A stretch of DNA of 52,843 bases from Solimonas sp036405815 (GCA_036405815.1 DASWWX010000028.1:1-52843), one strand, 5' to 3'. Positions 8,891 to 17,399 are shown, counted from the stretch's first letter. Made by a program: numbers and translations. Notes: generated from the sequence alone by a model not told the origin.

Positions 8891-10276
8891 TCAACCCGGC
8901 AGATCGACACGCGCGCGATAAACGCGCGTGCCGGTCAGCCGCGCCTGCGGCGTGAACTGCTGGAACGGGTTGGCCGGCCCCAGCGGCAGTTCGATCGATA
9001 GCCGCCCGTCGCGGTCGGCGGTGAGCGACAGCGTCTCCGTCGCGCCCTCGATCTCGCGCGTCACCGCATAGACACGGCCCGGCACGTAACGCGGCGGCGT
9101 GACCAGTTGCGCCTCGCCGCTGCCGGAGAGTTCGACGCGGCGTCCGTCCACCGCCAACCGGCTGAACTCCAGCGCCGGGCGCTGCCAGCGCAGCTGCCAG
9201 CCGTAAACCGCGTACGCCGGCTGGATCGAGACGTAGCTGAAGGGGTCGGGCGGCGGCGGCGGTTGCGCGAAGCTTTGCATCAGCAACGGCAGCGCCCGTT
9301 CGAGGCCGCGCTGCCAGTGCTGCCACTCGTGGCCGCCGGGGCCGTAGTCTTCCCATCGATGCGCAATGCCCAGGGCCTCGAGCTTCTCGTGCAGATCGAC
9401 GTTGCCGAGATACAGCAGCGCCTCGATCGGATCGAAGCTGTTGTAGCCCGGCCCCGGCAGGCCGGTGCCGGTACGCATCATCAGGTTCAAGCCGCGCAGA
9501 TTCTCGGCCAGATCCCAGGGATTCTGCCCCCGCCAGCGCACTTCGTCGGTCGTGCGCAGACCCCAGGTCGCGAATGGCAGGCCGCCGTCGAAGACGGACT
9601 GGTCGGGCTGACCGGTGTCGGCCGGCTGATTGATGTTGAGTGCGCCGGAGAAGCTCGCAGCGGCGACGAACAGATCCGGATGCTTGGCGGCATACGCGAA
9701 CGCGCCGAAACCGCCCATCGACAACCCCGTCGTCGCACGCCCCTCGCGCGCGTCGCGCGTCGGGTAGGTCGCGTCGATCCACGGGATCAGCTGCCCGACG
9801 TGGTAGGTCTCCCACATCGGCGGACCGCCCGCGCCGAAGTTGTACCAGTCCGTGTAATAGCCGCCGGAACCGGCGTAGGGCATCACCACGATCAGTGGAT
9901 AGTCCGCGGTGAGACGCTCGACATCCCCCTTGTCGGTCCAGGCTTTCTCGTCGTCGAGGCTGCCGTGGTAGAGGTACAGCACCGGATAACGCGTGGCGCC
10001 GCTGGCGTCGTAGCCGCTCGGCAGCAGCACGCGCACGCGCGTTTCTTCCGCCAGCGCCGGGCTGCGCAGCACCCATTCCTCCAGGCGCTCGCCCAGCATC
10101 TGCCGCGACCGCACCGTCAACGGAGATTCGGTCGGCGGCGGCTCGCGCCCACCGGCATCGGGTGCCGCCGAGTCGCCACAAGCTGCCAGCGCGACCACCA
10201 ACAGACCCGCGCACAGCGCGCGCCAGTGCCGGAATCCACCCGGCGCACCGCGCACGCGCGGCGCCGCTGCGATCAC
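8891..10276 (-). CDS. Secreted esterase lipoprotein (PF00756-type alpha/beta-hydrolase)
   Basis: 461 residues if started at the GTG at 10276, which overlaps the upstream stop as GTGA (4 bases). An ATG 45 bases further upstream (10321) is an alternative; both give a lipoprotein signal with lipobox LAAC. The core has the esterase/feruloyl-esterase pattern: PVLYLYHGSLDDEKAW, the nucleophile elbow GLSMGGFG with Ser, and a late catalytic His in GPGGHEWQHW. A C-terminal beta-rich domain of about 100 residues follows (PSFSYVSIQPAYAVYGW region) and is unusual for the family. It probably hydrolyses ester bonds at the outer-membrane surface or periplasm. Co-operonic with the larger hydrolase upstream. 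Confidence 0.82.
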   Translation of the reverse strand: MIAAAPRVRGAPGGFRHWRALCAGLLVVALAACGDSAAPDAGGREPPPTESPLTVRSRQMLGERLEEWVLRSPALAEETRVRVLLPSGYDASGATRYPVLYLYHGSLDDEKAWTDKGDVERLTADYPLIVVMPYAGSGGYYTDWYNFGAGGPPMWETYHVGQLIPWIDATYPTRDAREGRATTGLSMGGFGAFAYAAKHPDLFVAAASFSGALNINQPADTGQPDQSVFDGGLPFATWGLRTTDEVRWRGQNPWDLAENLRGLNLMMRTGTGLPGPGYNSFDPIEALLYLGNVDLHEKLEALGIAHRWEDYGPGGHEWQHWQRGLERALPLLMQSFAQPPPPPDPFSYVSIQPAYAVYGWQLRWQRPALEFSRLAVDGRRVELSGSGEAQLVTPPRYVPGRVYAVTREIEGATETLSLTADRDGRLSIELPLGPANPFQQFTPQARLTGTRVYRARVDLPG

Positions 10277-12807
10277 CGGCCCACGGCCTGCGTCGGTGCG
10301 GGCGACGGAATCGGCGGACATTCGGCCCCGTCGAACTCGACGCTGAGAACGTCGATCAGGCGCCCGCCCTCGCGCAGGAAGTGCGCTTTCTGGCAGCGAC
10401 CGGAGAACTTCTTGGCCGAGTCGTCGTGCGGATCGCGCTCCAGCGGCGGCTCGGGACGCGGCGGAATATTGGTGATCGGGGGGACCGCACTGCGCGCGTC
10501 GTCCCACAGCACCAGGGCACCGCCGGCGGTCTGCGCGGCGTTTCGGTAGTCCAGCGGCGGCATGCCGAGGCTGCGCTCGACGTCCGGATTGCGCGCCGTC
10601 TCGCCGAGGTTACGCGCGACGCGATCGTTCATCGAAAAATCGGCCGGCAGGCCCATCGTGCGTGCCATGGCCTCGGCCGACCAGGTCGTCACCTGCTGAT
10701 CGCCGAACTGCGGATCGAGCTTGGCGATCTTCGGCGCCCCGCCGAACGCGCGGTTGTCGGTCAGGTGCGCGGCGTAGCCGTTGTTCTCGGAACGATCCCA
10801 CAGCATCTGCATCAGCGCGAACAGCAACTGACGATCGAGCGGATCCTGATAACCGGCGTACAGCACGATCGCATATTGGTCGAAATCCTTGCTGCGGTTG
10901 AGCAGCGTCGAGTAGTTCATGCCCAGAGAACCGAGCACACCGCGCGTGAGGTCCTGGCTCGCGGCCATCAGCACGCCGCCGAGGATGCCACCCTGCGAGT
11001 TGCCGTCGTAGAACACCTGGCTGCGGTCGTACAGCGGCCGGCCGTCGGCGCCCTGGAATTCCGGGTGCGAGGCAAAACCCTGCGGATGCAGCAGCAGGCG
11101 CGTCAGGAACATGAAATTGACCATGCCCTGCTGCGAGGCATCCGGCACCACCGGGAACAGCGACAGGTCCACCAGCGACAGCAGCACGTTCGGCAGATCG
11201 CCCGAGGCAAAGCCGAACCAGTCCACCGCGCAGAACAGGTAGTTGAACTCGCGCGACAGGTCCGGCACGCCGTCGTAGTTCACCGCCGCGCGCGAATCGA
11301 GCAGGCCGTGGCCGTAGACGCCGGCGCGCGCCGGATGGTCGGGCGTCGCCTGCGCCGGCACCTGGCACAGGTAACGCGTCGTCATCGTGCCGCCCAGCGG
11401 CAGACGATCCGGCAGGCCGTCGCCGTAGCGCAGGCCCAGGGGATCGTCGAGATTGGCGGGGTCGGGCGTGCCGCCGGTCGGCGCGTAATAGAGACGGTTG
11501 GGCGGCAGGCTGCCGCTGGCGACGATGCCGCTGACCGTTTCCAGCAGATCGCAGGCCGGGTCGAGCGGATCGGCCACCGCATCGGGCAGCGGATCGCAGA
11601 GCCGGTTCAGCAGCTGCGAGAGTTGCGGATATTCCTCCAGCGGCGACGGATCCACCGGCACGACGTAACTCGGCACCGTGATCGTGCCCTCGATGCGCTT
11701 GACGATGCCGTCGCGCGGATCGGCAGTGACTGCATCGACGGTGAACGACGGTGCAGCGCAGGCGGCATCGTCGCGATGGCGCAGGCAGTCCTCGCCCGAG
11801 GCCTGTGCCAGCGTCTTGAAGGCATCGTCGCGCATGTGGCGCAGACGGCCGATCTGGCTCTGCGTGCTCGCCACGGTGAAATCCCAGGCCAGGTACACGC
11901 GGCTGTCGCGCGCGATGCCGGCGGCTTCCAGCACCGGGAACACGTCGCGATCCAGCGCCTCGCAGCGCTGCGTCAGCGGCGGCAGCGCAAAGCCGTGGTG
12001 GTCCCGGCAGGCGCGGAACGCCGGCGGCGCCACCAGGCGATTGCCGTCGGCGTCCTTCAGGTCGCGCAGCACGACGACGTAGCGCCGCCCTTCCTTGAAA
12101 TTCGTCGCCGGCCGGATCAGCAGCGCTGAACGCGGGTTCGGGCTCGGGATCGTGAATGGCGGCAGCGGGATGCCCTGGAACTCGCCATGCGACTGCAGCA
12201 GCGTACCGGCGGTGACGTCGAGTTCGCTGGACACCAGGTGCGGCGTCGGTTGCTGCTGCGGGCCTTCCGGCACCTCCAGCACCAGGACCGGCGCCTGCGG
12301 CGACAGCGACAGACCGGGATTGACGATGCCGATCTGCGCCTCAGGCAACCCGTAGGTCGCGGTCAGCGACAGCTCGGGCACGTAGGTCATCAGCAGCGCG
12401 CCCGGCGAAAAGCCGTCGTTGCGATTCCATTCCGCTGGGTCGACCGGTTTGCCGACGATGCTGCGCGGCATCGCCGTAAGCCGCAGATTAACGCGCCGAC
12501 CGGTGCCACCGCGCGCCTCCGACTGGAGGCTGCCGTTCGCAGCCGCGACGGTGAAATAGTTGTTGGGAAACGGGTACAGGCAGCTGGCCGGATCCAGCAG
12601 ATCACAGCCGCGCAGCAGCGCTTCCAGCACCGACGGCAACAGCTCGGCCTGGGTCGGCGCCGGATCGACGACCGCCGGCGGCGGTGGTGGCGGGGGCGGC
12701 GGCGGCGGATTGCCGCCCGGTCCGCCACCGTCCACCGGCGCGCTGTCGGAGCAGGCGGTCAGCGATAGCAACAGGACCAACAGCACCGAACGGCGGATCG
12801 AAGGCAT
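10273..12807 (-). CDS. Large secreted alpha/beta-hydrolase lipoprotein
   Basis: 844 residues from the ATG at 12807. Signal MPSIRRSVLLVLLLSLTAC ends in a lipobox LTAC; then comes a Gly- and poly-Pro linker (ten or more Pro) that would lift the enzyme off the membrane. Further on are YGHGLLDSRAAVNYDG (oxyanion-hole type HG) and FYDGNSQGGILGG, a GxSxG-like nucleophile motif (G-N-S-Q-G), plus several Cys pairs. It resembles large extracellular lipase/virulence-factor-lipase proteins of marine and predatory bacteria, but I cannot assign a family with certainty. Its stop overlaps the GTG of the next hydrolase. Substrate is unknown; polyester or lipid is a guess from neighbours. Confidence 0.72.
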   Translation of the reverse strand: MPSIRRSVLLVLLLSLTACSDSAPVDGGGPGGNPPPPPPPPPPPAVVDPAPTQAELLPSVLEALLRGCDLLDPASCLYPFPNNYFTVAAANGSLQSEARGGTGRRVNLRLTAMPRSIVGKPVDPAEWNRNDGFSPGALLMTYVPELSLTATYGLPEAQIGIVNPGLSLSPQAPVLVLEVPEGPQQQPTPHLVSSELDVTAGTLLQSHGEFQGIPLPPFTIPSPNPRSALLIRPATNFKEGRRYVVVLRDLKDADGNRLVAPPAFRACRDHHGFALPPLTQRCEALDRDVFPVLEAAGIARDSRVYLAWDFTVASTQSQIGRLRHMRDDAFKTLAQASGEDCLRHRDDAACAAPSFTVDAVTADPRDGIVKRIEGTITVPSYVVPVDPSPLEEYPQLSQLLNRLCDPLPDAVADPLDPACDLLETVSGIVASGSLPPNRLYYAPTGGTPDPANLDDPLGLRYGDGLPDRLPLGGTMTTRYLCQVPAQATPDHPARAGVYGHGLLDSRAAVNYDGVPDLSREFNYLFCAVDWFGFASGDLPNVLLSLVDLSLFPVVPDASQQGMVNFMFLTRLLLHPQGFASHPEFQGADGRPLYDRSQVFYDGNSQGGILGGVLMAASQDLTRGVLGSLGMNYSTLLNRSKDFDQYAIVLYAGYQDPLDRQLLFALMQMLWDRSENNGYAAHLTDNRAFGGAPKIAKLDPQFGDQQVTTWSAEAMARTMGLPADFSMNDRVARNLGETARNPDVERSLGMPPLDYRNAAQTAGGALVLWDDARSAVPPITNIPPRPEPPLERDPHDDSAKKFSGRCQKAHFLREGGRLIDVLSVEFDGAECPPIPSPAPTQAVGR

Positions 12808-13086
12808 GGCGTCGAGGTTCCAGACCGCGGCGACGTCGAAGCGGATCGTCAGGTCGCCGCATGCAGCAGATGGGATCGGCTCTACCGCGCCGCGAGGCGA
12901 CACGCACAGGCCGTGATTCGAGTCGCCGTCTGTTCCCGGTTCTCCCCCGTGGCGGCGATCTTGCTGCGGCTTATACCGAATCCCGGCCAGCGCCGAAACC
13001 GGAATTGACGCCAGTCATTGCCGACTGACGACAACGCTCACACGCCACGCCGCAGAGGCCCTCCCGCCGCGAGGCGGCGGCACGAG

Positions 13087-14112
13087 TCAATGCGCGTGTG
13101 CGACCGCCGCGTCCGGAATCCAGTCGGTGCGGCCCTGGACCGGGTAGCGCCGATCCCCATGCCGCAACGCCAGGTGCCAGCGCGAGGCCGTCACGCGCCG
13201 CGTGCCCGCGGGCGGGGCCCGCGCCAAATCGACTTCAGCTCGCGGTTCCAGCCAGGTGTACAGCGGCTGCGACGACACCCGCTGCCATTGTGGCTCGCCC
13301 GCCGCGGCTCCGGAGACGACACCGGCATCGACCCGGCCGCGGCCGTACTGACGCCAGGTGTTGCTCACGACATTGGCATCGACGCCGTCCGGACCGATAC
13401 GCAGATAGGGCTCGTCGTCCAACCCCAGCACCGTCACCGCTTGCGCGCCGGTGTTGCGCAGCATCAGCGCCGGCGGGTTGCCCTGCACCACCGTCAGCGA
13501 GACGCCATCCGGCAATCGGCTCTCCGCCGCCAGGCGCGCCTCGTAACGGCCGGGCAATACCTGCTTGGCGATGAAGCGGCCGCTCAGGCGCGCCGGCTGG
13601 CCGTCCATGCGCACGGGAATCTCGAAATGCGTGCGCGGCGCGCGCGGCGCGGCAGCAGGTGCCGCAGCAGGTGCCGCAGCGTGATGATCGTCGACGACAC
13701 CCGAGTGCACGCGCGGGTCGAACCAGCCCCAGGTCGGATCGTGGCTCACCGTGCGCCAGCGCGCCGGCGCATCCGGCTCCTGGGCCGAGGCCGGAATCGG
13801 AACCTGCGCCTTGGAGAGGGTCAAGAACCAGGCAGAAGCGCCGTGATCGCCCTCGACCCCGTCAGGGCCGATACGAATGAAGGCGCGCCCGCGATCGTCC
13901 AGGATCTCCAGGGTTCGCGCGGTACGGTTCTCGACCACCAGCTGCGGCGCCAGCGTTTCGTGTATCTGCACCACCACGCCGTCGAGCGCCGACGGCAGCG
14001 GATCCAGCACCGCACGCATCTTCGAATGCTCGGGTTGGTGCGCGTGCGCGCTCCAACCACCGCCGAGCAAAACCGCCAACGCGCATCCGCGCAGCCAGGC
14101 TTTCATATTCAT
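13087..14112 (-). CDS. Periplasmic protein with duplicated ~92-residue domain and mature N-terminal His
   Basis: 341 residues. A signal peptide ends at SAHA|HQPEHS, so the mature protein would begin with His. Two homologous units lie at about residues 46-137 and 205-296: each has a hydrophobic strand pair, then FIRIGPDGVE / YLRIGPDGVD, then RWRTVSHDPTWGWFDP / QWQRVSSQPLYTWLEP. Between them is a HH-containing Ala/Pro linker (VDDHHAAAPAA...) and the C-terminus is AVAHAH. I know this fold pattern from uncharacterised secreted proteins, not from a named enzyme. A mature His1 plus further His is reminiscent of copper-binding CopC-like proteins; this is inference. It lies just downstream of a copper-radical oxidase gene, but a terminator hairpin separates them. 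Confidence 0.78.
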   Translation of the reverse strand: MNMKAWLRGCALAVLLGGGWSAHAHQPEHSKMRAVLDPLPSALDGVVVQIHETLAPQLVVENRTARTLEILDDRGRAFIRIGPDGVEGDHGASAWFLTLSKAQVPIPASAQEPDAPARWRTVSHDPTWGWFDPRVHSGVVDDHHAAAPAAAPAAAPRAPRTHFEIPVRMDGQPARLSGRFIAKQVLPGRYEARLAAESRLPDGVSLTVVQGNPPALMLRNTGAQAVTVLGLDDEPYLRIGPDGVDANVVSNTWRQYGRGRVDAGVVSGAAAGEPQWQRVSSQPLYTWLEPRAEVDLARAPPAGTRRVTASRWHLALRHGDRRYPVQGRTDWIPDAAVAHAH

Positions 14113-14145
14113 GTCCGTCGCCCCATCGGAATAGCCAAAAGAAGA

Positions 14146-14178
14146 GAGGCCCTCCGCCAATTCCCAGGGGAGGGCCTC
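14146..14178 (-). terminator. Terminator downstream of the copper-radical oxidase
   Basis: Inverted repeat GAGGCCCTCC / GGAGGGCCTC (10 bp) with a 13-base loop, followed on the minus strand by the pyrimidine-rich tail TCTTCTTTTGG. It lies 14 bases after the oxidase stop codon. Confidence 0.75.
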
Positions 14179-14192
14179 ACAAGGGGCTCGGT

Positions 14193-16478
14193 TCAGGCGG
14201 AGCAGCCGAAGTCGGCGCCGGTCACCGTGATCTGGCGCGACACCGACGGCACGAGGCCGTCCGCCGTCCGCTGATTCACGAACAGCATGTACGGGCCTGG
14301 CGGCAGAACGCCCTTCTGCGTCGGCATCTCCACCGTCAAGCTGTCGCCGCTGCGCGACAGCACGCGCAGTTCGACGTTGCGCTGTGCGCCGTCGATGATG
14401 TGGGTCAGCGACGTGTTGCGCACCAGAACGACCGATTCGATGTCCTGAGCCTGCGCGCTGCGCACGGTAAAGCGCGTACCGTGATCCAGCGTGGCCGGCG
14501 CCGCGGTGATCGCCGGGCGCGCCTTGAACAGGTACGGCGGGCTGTAGATCTCGAAGGTCGGATCGCGGCCGTCGTTGGGCGACTGGCCCGGCAGGTTGAT
14601 GCTGTACAGGTAGGCGGTATTGATCGGCGAGTGGCCGCCGACCAGTACGCGGCCATCCGGCAGCAGCATCGCCGTATTGTGATAAGTCCGCGGCTGCGTC
14701 TGCGTCGCCATCGGCTTCCAGGTCTCGCTGACCGGATCGAACATCTCCGAGCGCAGAATCGGGGTGCCGGTGCCGGGCAGCACCACCTCGTCGCGGTTGG
14801 CGCCGGAGAAGGTCATCACCTCGCCGGTCGGCAGCAGCACCGAGGTGCCGTACCAGCGCGCGCCGGTCATCGCGCCAGTCAGTCGCGACGAGTACGCCAT
14901 CTGCCCATCGGCCGCGATATCGACGGTATCGATGCGCGACAGCGGCACTGTCACGTAGGAGCCGGGGCTGGTGGCCGTGACCGCGCCGAGCACGCCGCCG
15001 GCCACGAGGAACTCCGCCTTGCCGTAGACGCCGGTGGCCGGGTCGGGCTTGAGCGGCAACATGATCGAGAACGTCGAGCCTCGAAAGCCGGCGCCGATTG
15101 CAGTCTGGATCGCCGCCGCCGGATTGTCCGTCAGCACCGCAGCCAGATTGCCGAGCAGGGCGGTCGGATCCACGACGTTGCCCAACGCACCGGTCAGCAC
15201 CGATGTCAGCGATTGCGCGATCTGTCCGTTCGACGGATTCAGCGCCGAGACGATCTGCTGCAAGCCGATCTCGTTCAGACGCAGCGGCAGACCGGCGTAG
15301 CCCAGGTCGGTCCAGGTGCGCGACGCCGGATCGTAGGCGCCGACGATGTTCCACAACGCCTGGTCGTAGGACTGGCCGAACGGATTGAAGGACTGTCCAC
15401 CGCCGTTGTAGTACACATGGCCGTTGGGCAGCAGGTGCAGGCGCGGGTACAGCGGCAGCGAGCGTTGCGCCAGCGCGCCGTTGTCGGCCCAGGTTTCGCA
15501 GCCCAGATCGAAGGTTTCGGTCTCGACGACATTGCGGCCCGATTGCAGCAGGCGCGTCGGATAGACCGGCTTCAACAGCTTGGTGACGCCGGAGCCGACA
15601 AACAGATCACCGTTCTCCAGCGGCACCAGCGTCGGATACCAGCGGCCCCAGTTCATGCTGCCGGTCTGGCTCCAGCGGTTGGTCTTCGGATCGAAGACGC
15701 GCGAACTCTTCAGACCTTCCAGTTCGACGACGCCGACCGGAGACGGCACCGCGATGCCGGGCTCGAAGTAATAGTTGGTGCCGCCGACCGCGATGATGCG
15801 CCCGTCCGGCAACTGATCCAGATCCGAGCAGAACAACGCGCCGCTGTTCTGCACCGGATCGTCGGCATCGGTATTGCCGAGGCAGCCCGGCAGCAGGCAG
15901 TCCGCTTCTTCGTCAGCGCCGCCGTCGAAGGGACTCGGCATCAGCCAGCGCGCAGTGCGGTAGCCCATGCTCAGCACGCGCGTCTGGTCGTTGATGACGA
16001 CCTGTCCGGCTTCCGTGACGATACTGAACTCGACGTTCTCGGTGCCCTCGAGCGCGTTGAAGTACAGCACGCGACCATCGTTGAGCAGCGCCACGCTGGC
16101 CGCGGTCGGCTTGCAGTTGACCGGCCGGCCGTCCGGCAGGCGTTCGCAGCGATCATCCATCGGCACGCGCCGCAGCGGATTGCGGATCGGCAGGCCATTC
16201 TCGGCCTTGGGTTCCGGATCTAGATCGGCCTTGGCTGGCGTGGTCGGATCGCGATCGAAGATCACCGGCTCGACGAACGGCGGCGTAAACCCGCCTTGCG
16301 CCACGCAGGCCTCCGGCGCGCACATCGGTTCGCCAATCTCGGCGCTGGACGTAAACGGATCGCCGTCACCCGGACCTGGGCCGCCATCACCCGGCACCTC
16401 GCTGGAACCCCCACCGCCGCAACCTGCGGCACCCAGGGTCAATGCCAGCAACGGCAACGCTAGCCACTTCTTGCTCAT
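14193..16478 (-). CDS. Copper-radical oxidase (galactose/glyoxal oxidase-like, kelch + DUF1929)
   Basis: 761 residues; ATG preceded by AGGGAG. A hydrophobic leader ends at AAGC followed by a Gly-rich linker, suggesting a lipoprotein. Kelch-type repeats (LPDGRIIAVGGT, LPDGRVLVGGH) form a propeller, and the C-terminal DUF1929 domain begins near PTFEIYSPPYLF. By alignment from memory with galactose/glyoxal oxidase, the thioether pair would be Cys217 (ALFCSD) and Tyr281 (GRWYPT), the axial Tyr-His Tyr599-His600 (TYHNT) and the last ligand His693 (SLTHII), so the active site looks complete. Such enzymes oxidise alcohols or aldehydes with O2 to give H2O2. An Ala/Leu-rich insertion at about residues 401-462 is unusual. 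Substrate cannot be read from sequence. Confidence 0.85.
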   Translation of the reverse strand: MSKKWLALPLLALTLGAAGCGGGGSSEVPGDGGPGPGDGDPFTSSAEIGEPMCAPEACVAQGGFTPPFVEPVIFDRDPTTPAKADLDPEPKAENGLPIRNPLRRVPMDDRCERLPDGRPVNCKPTAASVALLNDGRVLYFNALEGTENVEFSIVTEAGQVVINDQTRVLSMGYRTARWLMPSPFDGGADEEADCLLPGCLGNTDADDPVQNSGALFCSDLDQLPDGRIIAVGGTNYYFEPGIAVPSPVGVVELEGLKSSRVFDPKTNRWSQTGSMNWGRWYPTLVPLENGDLFVGSGVTKLLKPVYPTRLLQSGRNVVETETFDLGCETWADNGALAQRSLPLYPRLHLLPNGHVYYNGGGQSFNPFGQSYDQALWNIVGAYDPASRTWTDLGYAGLPLRLNEIGLQQIVSALNPSNGQIAQSLTSVLTGALGNVVDPTALLGNLAAVLTDNPAAAIQTAIGAGFRGSTFSIMLPLKPDPATGVYGKAEFLVAGGVLGAVTATSPGSYVTVPLSRIDTVDIAADGQMAYSSRLTGAMTGARWYGTSVLLPTGEVMTFSGANRDEVVLPGTGTPILRSEMFDPVSETWKPMATQTQPRTYHNTAMLLPDGRVLVGGHSPINTAYLYSINLPGQSPNDGRDPTFEIYSPPYLFKARPAITAAPATLDHGTRFTVRSAQAQDIESVVLVRNTSLTHIIDGAQRNVELRVLSRSGDSLTVEMPTQKGVLPPGPYMLFVNQRTADGLVPSVSRQITVTGADFGCSA

Positions 16479-16867
16479 CACGATCTCCCTTGTTCTTATC
16501 CTGAATTCGCCTGTTCTTGCCGGGGGGCAAGCGATCCGCCAGAGATCCATCCAACCGATCGTCCCCTCGGTCACGCTTTCGGTGAAAACCGGGGGATTTC
16601 CCTCATACGCAGGTATCGCCGCAATGGACGCATCGGCGCTAAAAGAAGATTCATCGGGGGCGGCCGACCCGCCGCAGTGGGTGGCCAACAGGGCTGCCGC
16701 AGCGACACCCGCCGAACATCGCGAAAACAAGGCGCCCACGGCAAACGGGCCGCTCAAAGGCAGCCCGTTTGCCGGATCACGATGTCGGGGCCTCGGAAAT
16801 ACCGCGAGGCCAGCGCTTTGATCCAGACGCGTGGGACGCGTCAGCGCTACGGATCGTTGCGGAAGTG
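16479..16867. other. 389-base intergenic stretch with a 12-bp hairpin
   Basis: No convincing gene. It must hold the promoter of the oxidase (minus strand). A perfect 12-bp inverted repeat CGGCAAACGGGC / GCCCGTTTGCCG lies at 16739-16774 with a 12-base loop and no T-run; it could be the end of the tRNA transcript, since it lies about 95 bases past the last tRNA on the minus strand. Confidence 0.5.
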
Positions 16868-16944
16868 TGGCGCGCCCGGAAGGATTCGAACCTCCGACCC
16901 CTTAGTTCGTAGCCAAGTGCTCTATCCAGCTGAGCTACGGGCGC
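16868..16944 (-). tRNA. tRNA-Arg (anticodon ACG), copy 2
   Basis: 77 bases including an encoded CCA. Acceptor GCGCCCG pairs with CGGGCGC, discriminator G. The anticodon arm has loop CTACGAA, giving ACG, and the T-arm reads GGAGG-TTCGAAT-CCTTC. It is identical over the mature region to the copy at 17290-17366. It is last in the minus-strand tRNA array. Confidence 0.95.
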
Positions 16945-16972
16945 AATGCAGAAAATCGGTGCAGCGGAAGGT

Positions 16973-16991
16973 TGGCGGACAGAGAGGGATG
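16973..16991 (-). repeat. Duplicated 3' end of tRNA-Ser
   Basis: The 18-19 bases matching the last part of the tRNA-Ser gene (minus strand ATCCCTCTCTGTCCGCCA, including CCA) occur again here without the rest of the tRNA. The intact copy of this segment is at 17157-17175. Between the two copies, at 17090-17106, lies an inverted, one-mismatch copy of the T-arm (GAGGGTACGAATCCCTC). Confidence 0.8.
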
Positions 16992-17117
16992 GTTCGGCTT
17001 CGCCTCACCCCTACGCGCCGCTTCGGGGCCGCTCTCGCGAGCGGCGCCGCATCGCCAGCGATGCGGTCGACCCCTTCATTGAAGCATCGAGGGTACGAAT
17101 CCCTCATTCACAAACTT

Positions 17118-17154
17118 CAATCCGGAAGCGGCCCATCAGGCCGCTTCCGGATTG
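17118..17154 (-). terminator. 16-bp perfect hairpin immediately after tRNA-Ser
   Basis: Arms CAATCCGGAAGCGGCC and GGCCGCTTCCGGATTG with loop TGATG (minus strand). It begins three bases after the tRNA CCA end and is followed by AAGTTTGTG, a weak T tract. It could be an intrinsic terminator or an RNase processing signal between tRNAs. Confidence 0.7.
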
Positions 17155-17156
17155 AT

Positions 17157-17248
17157 TGGCGGACAGAGAGGGATTCGAACCCTCGATACGGTTTAACCCA
17201 TATACGCCCTTAGCAGGGGCGCGCCTTCGTCCACTCGGCCATCTGTCC
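17157..17248 (-). tRNA. tRNA-Ser (anticodon GCT)
   Basis: 92 bases with encoded CCA. Acceptor GGACAGA pairs with TCTGTCC, discriminator G. Anticodon loop CTGCTAA gives GCT, and there is the long variable arm of class II tRNAs. It sits between two tRNA-Arg(ACG) genes; the serV-argVYZQ cluster downstream of csrA in E. coli has the same specificities. Confidence 0.95.
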
Positions 17249-17289
17249 GGGACTGCTTCGTACCCTTTCCGCGCAGCACTGCGAAAAGA

Positions 17290-17366
17290 TGGCGCGCCCG
17301 GAAGGATTCGAACCTCCGACCCCTTAGTTCGTAGCCAAGTGCTCTATCCAGCTGAGCTACGGGCGC
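17290..17366 (-). tRNA. tRNA-Arg (anticodon ACG), copy 1
   Basis: 77 bases with encoded CCA, the same sequence as the copy at 16868-16944. It is first in the array, about 27 bases after the predicted transcription start of the promoter at 17400-17428. Confidence 0.95.
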
Positions 17367-17399
17367 CCCGTTCTTGAGCCTGGACCCAAGAGGGGCGAG

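Noticed and set aside
10277..10507. Longer N-terminus for the esterase lipoprotein
   Set aside because: It would place 60 or more Arg-rich residues before the signal peptide; starts at 10321 or 10276 are better.
12662..12718. GC-rich simple repeat
   Set aside because: It encodes the poly-Pro/Gly linker of the large hydrolase lipoprotein and needs no other explanation.
13655..13681. Tandem 12-base repeat (GCAGCAGGTGCC type)
   Set aside because: It is the Ala/Pro linker of the duplicated-domain protein; too short to call a functional repeat.
16868..17366. Integration site of a genomic island at the tRNA cluster
   Set aside because: A tRNA-Ser 3' duplication exists, but only 184 bases separate the copies and there is no integrase or foreign gene, so at most a scar.
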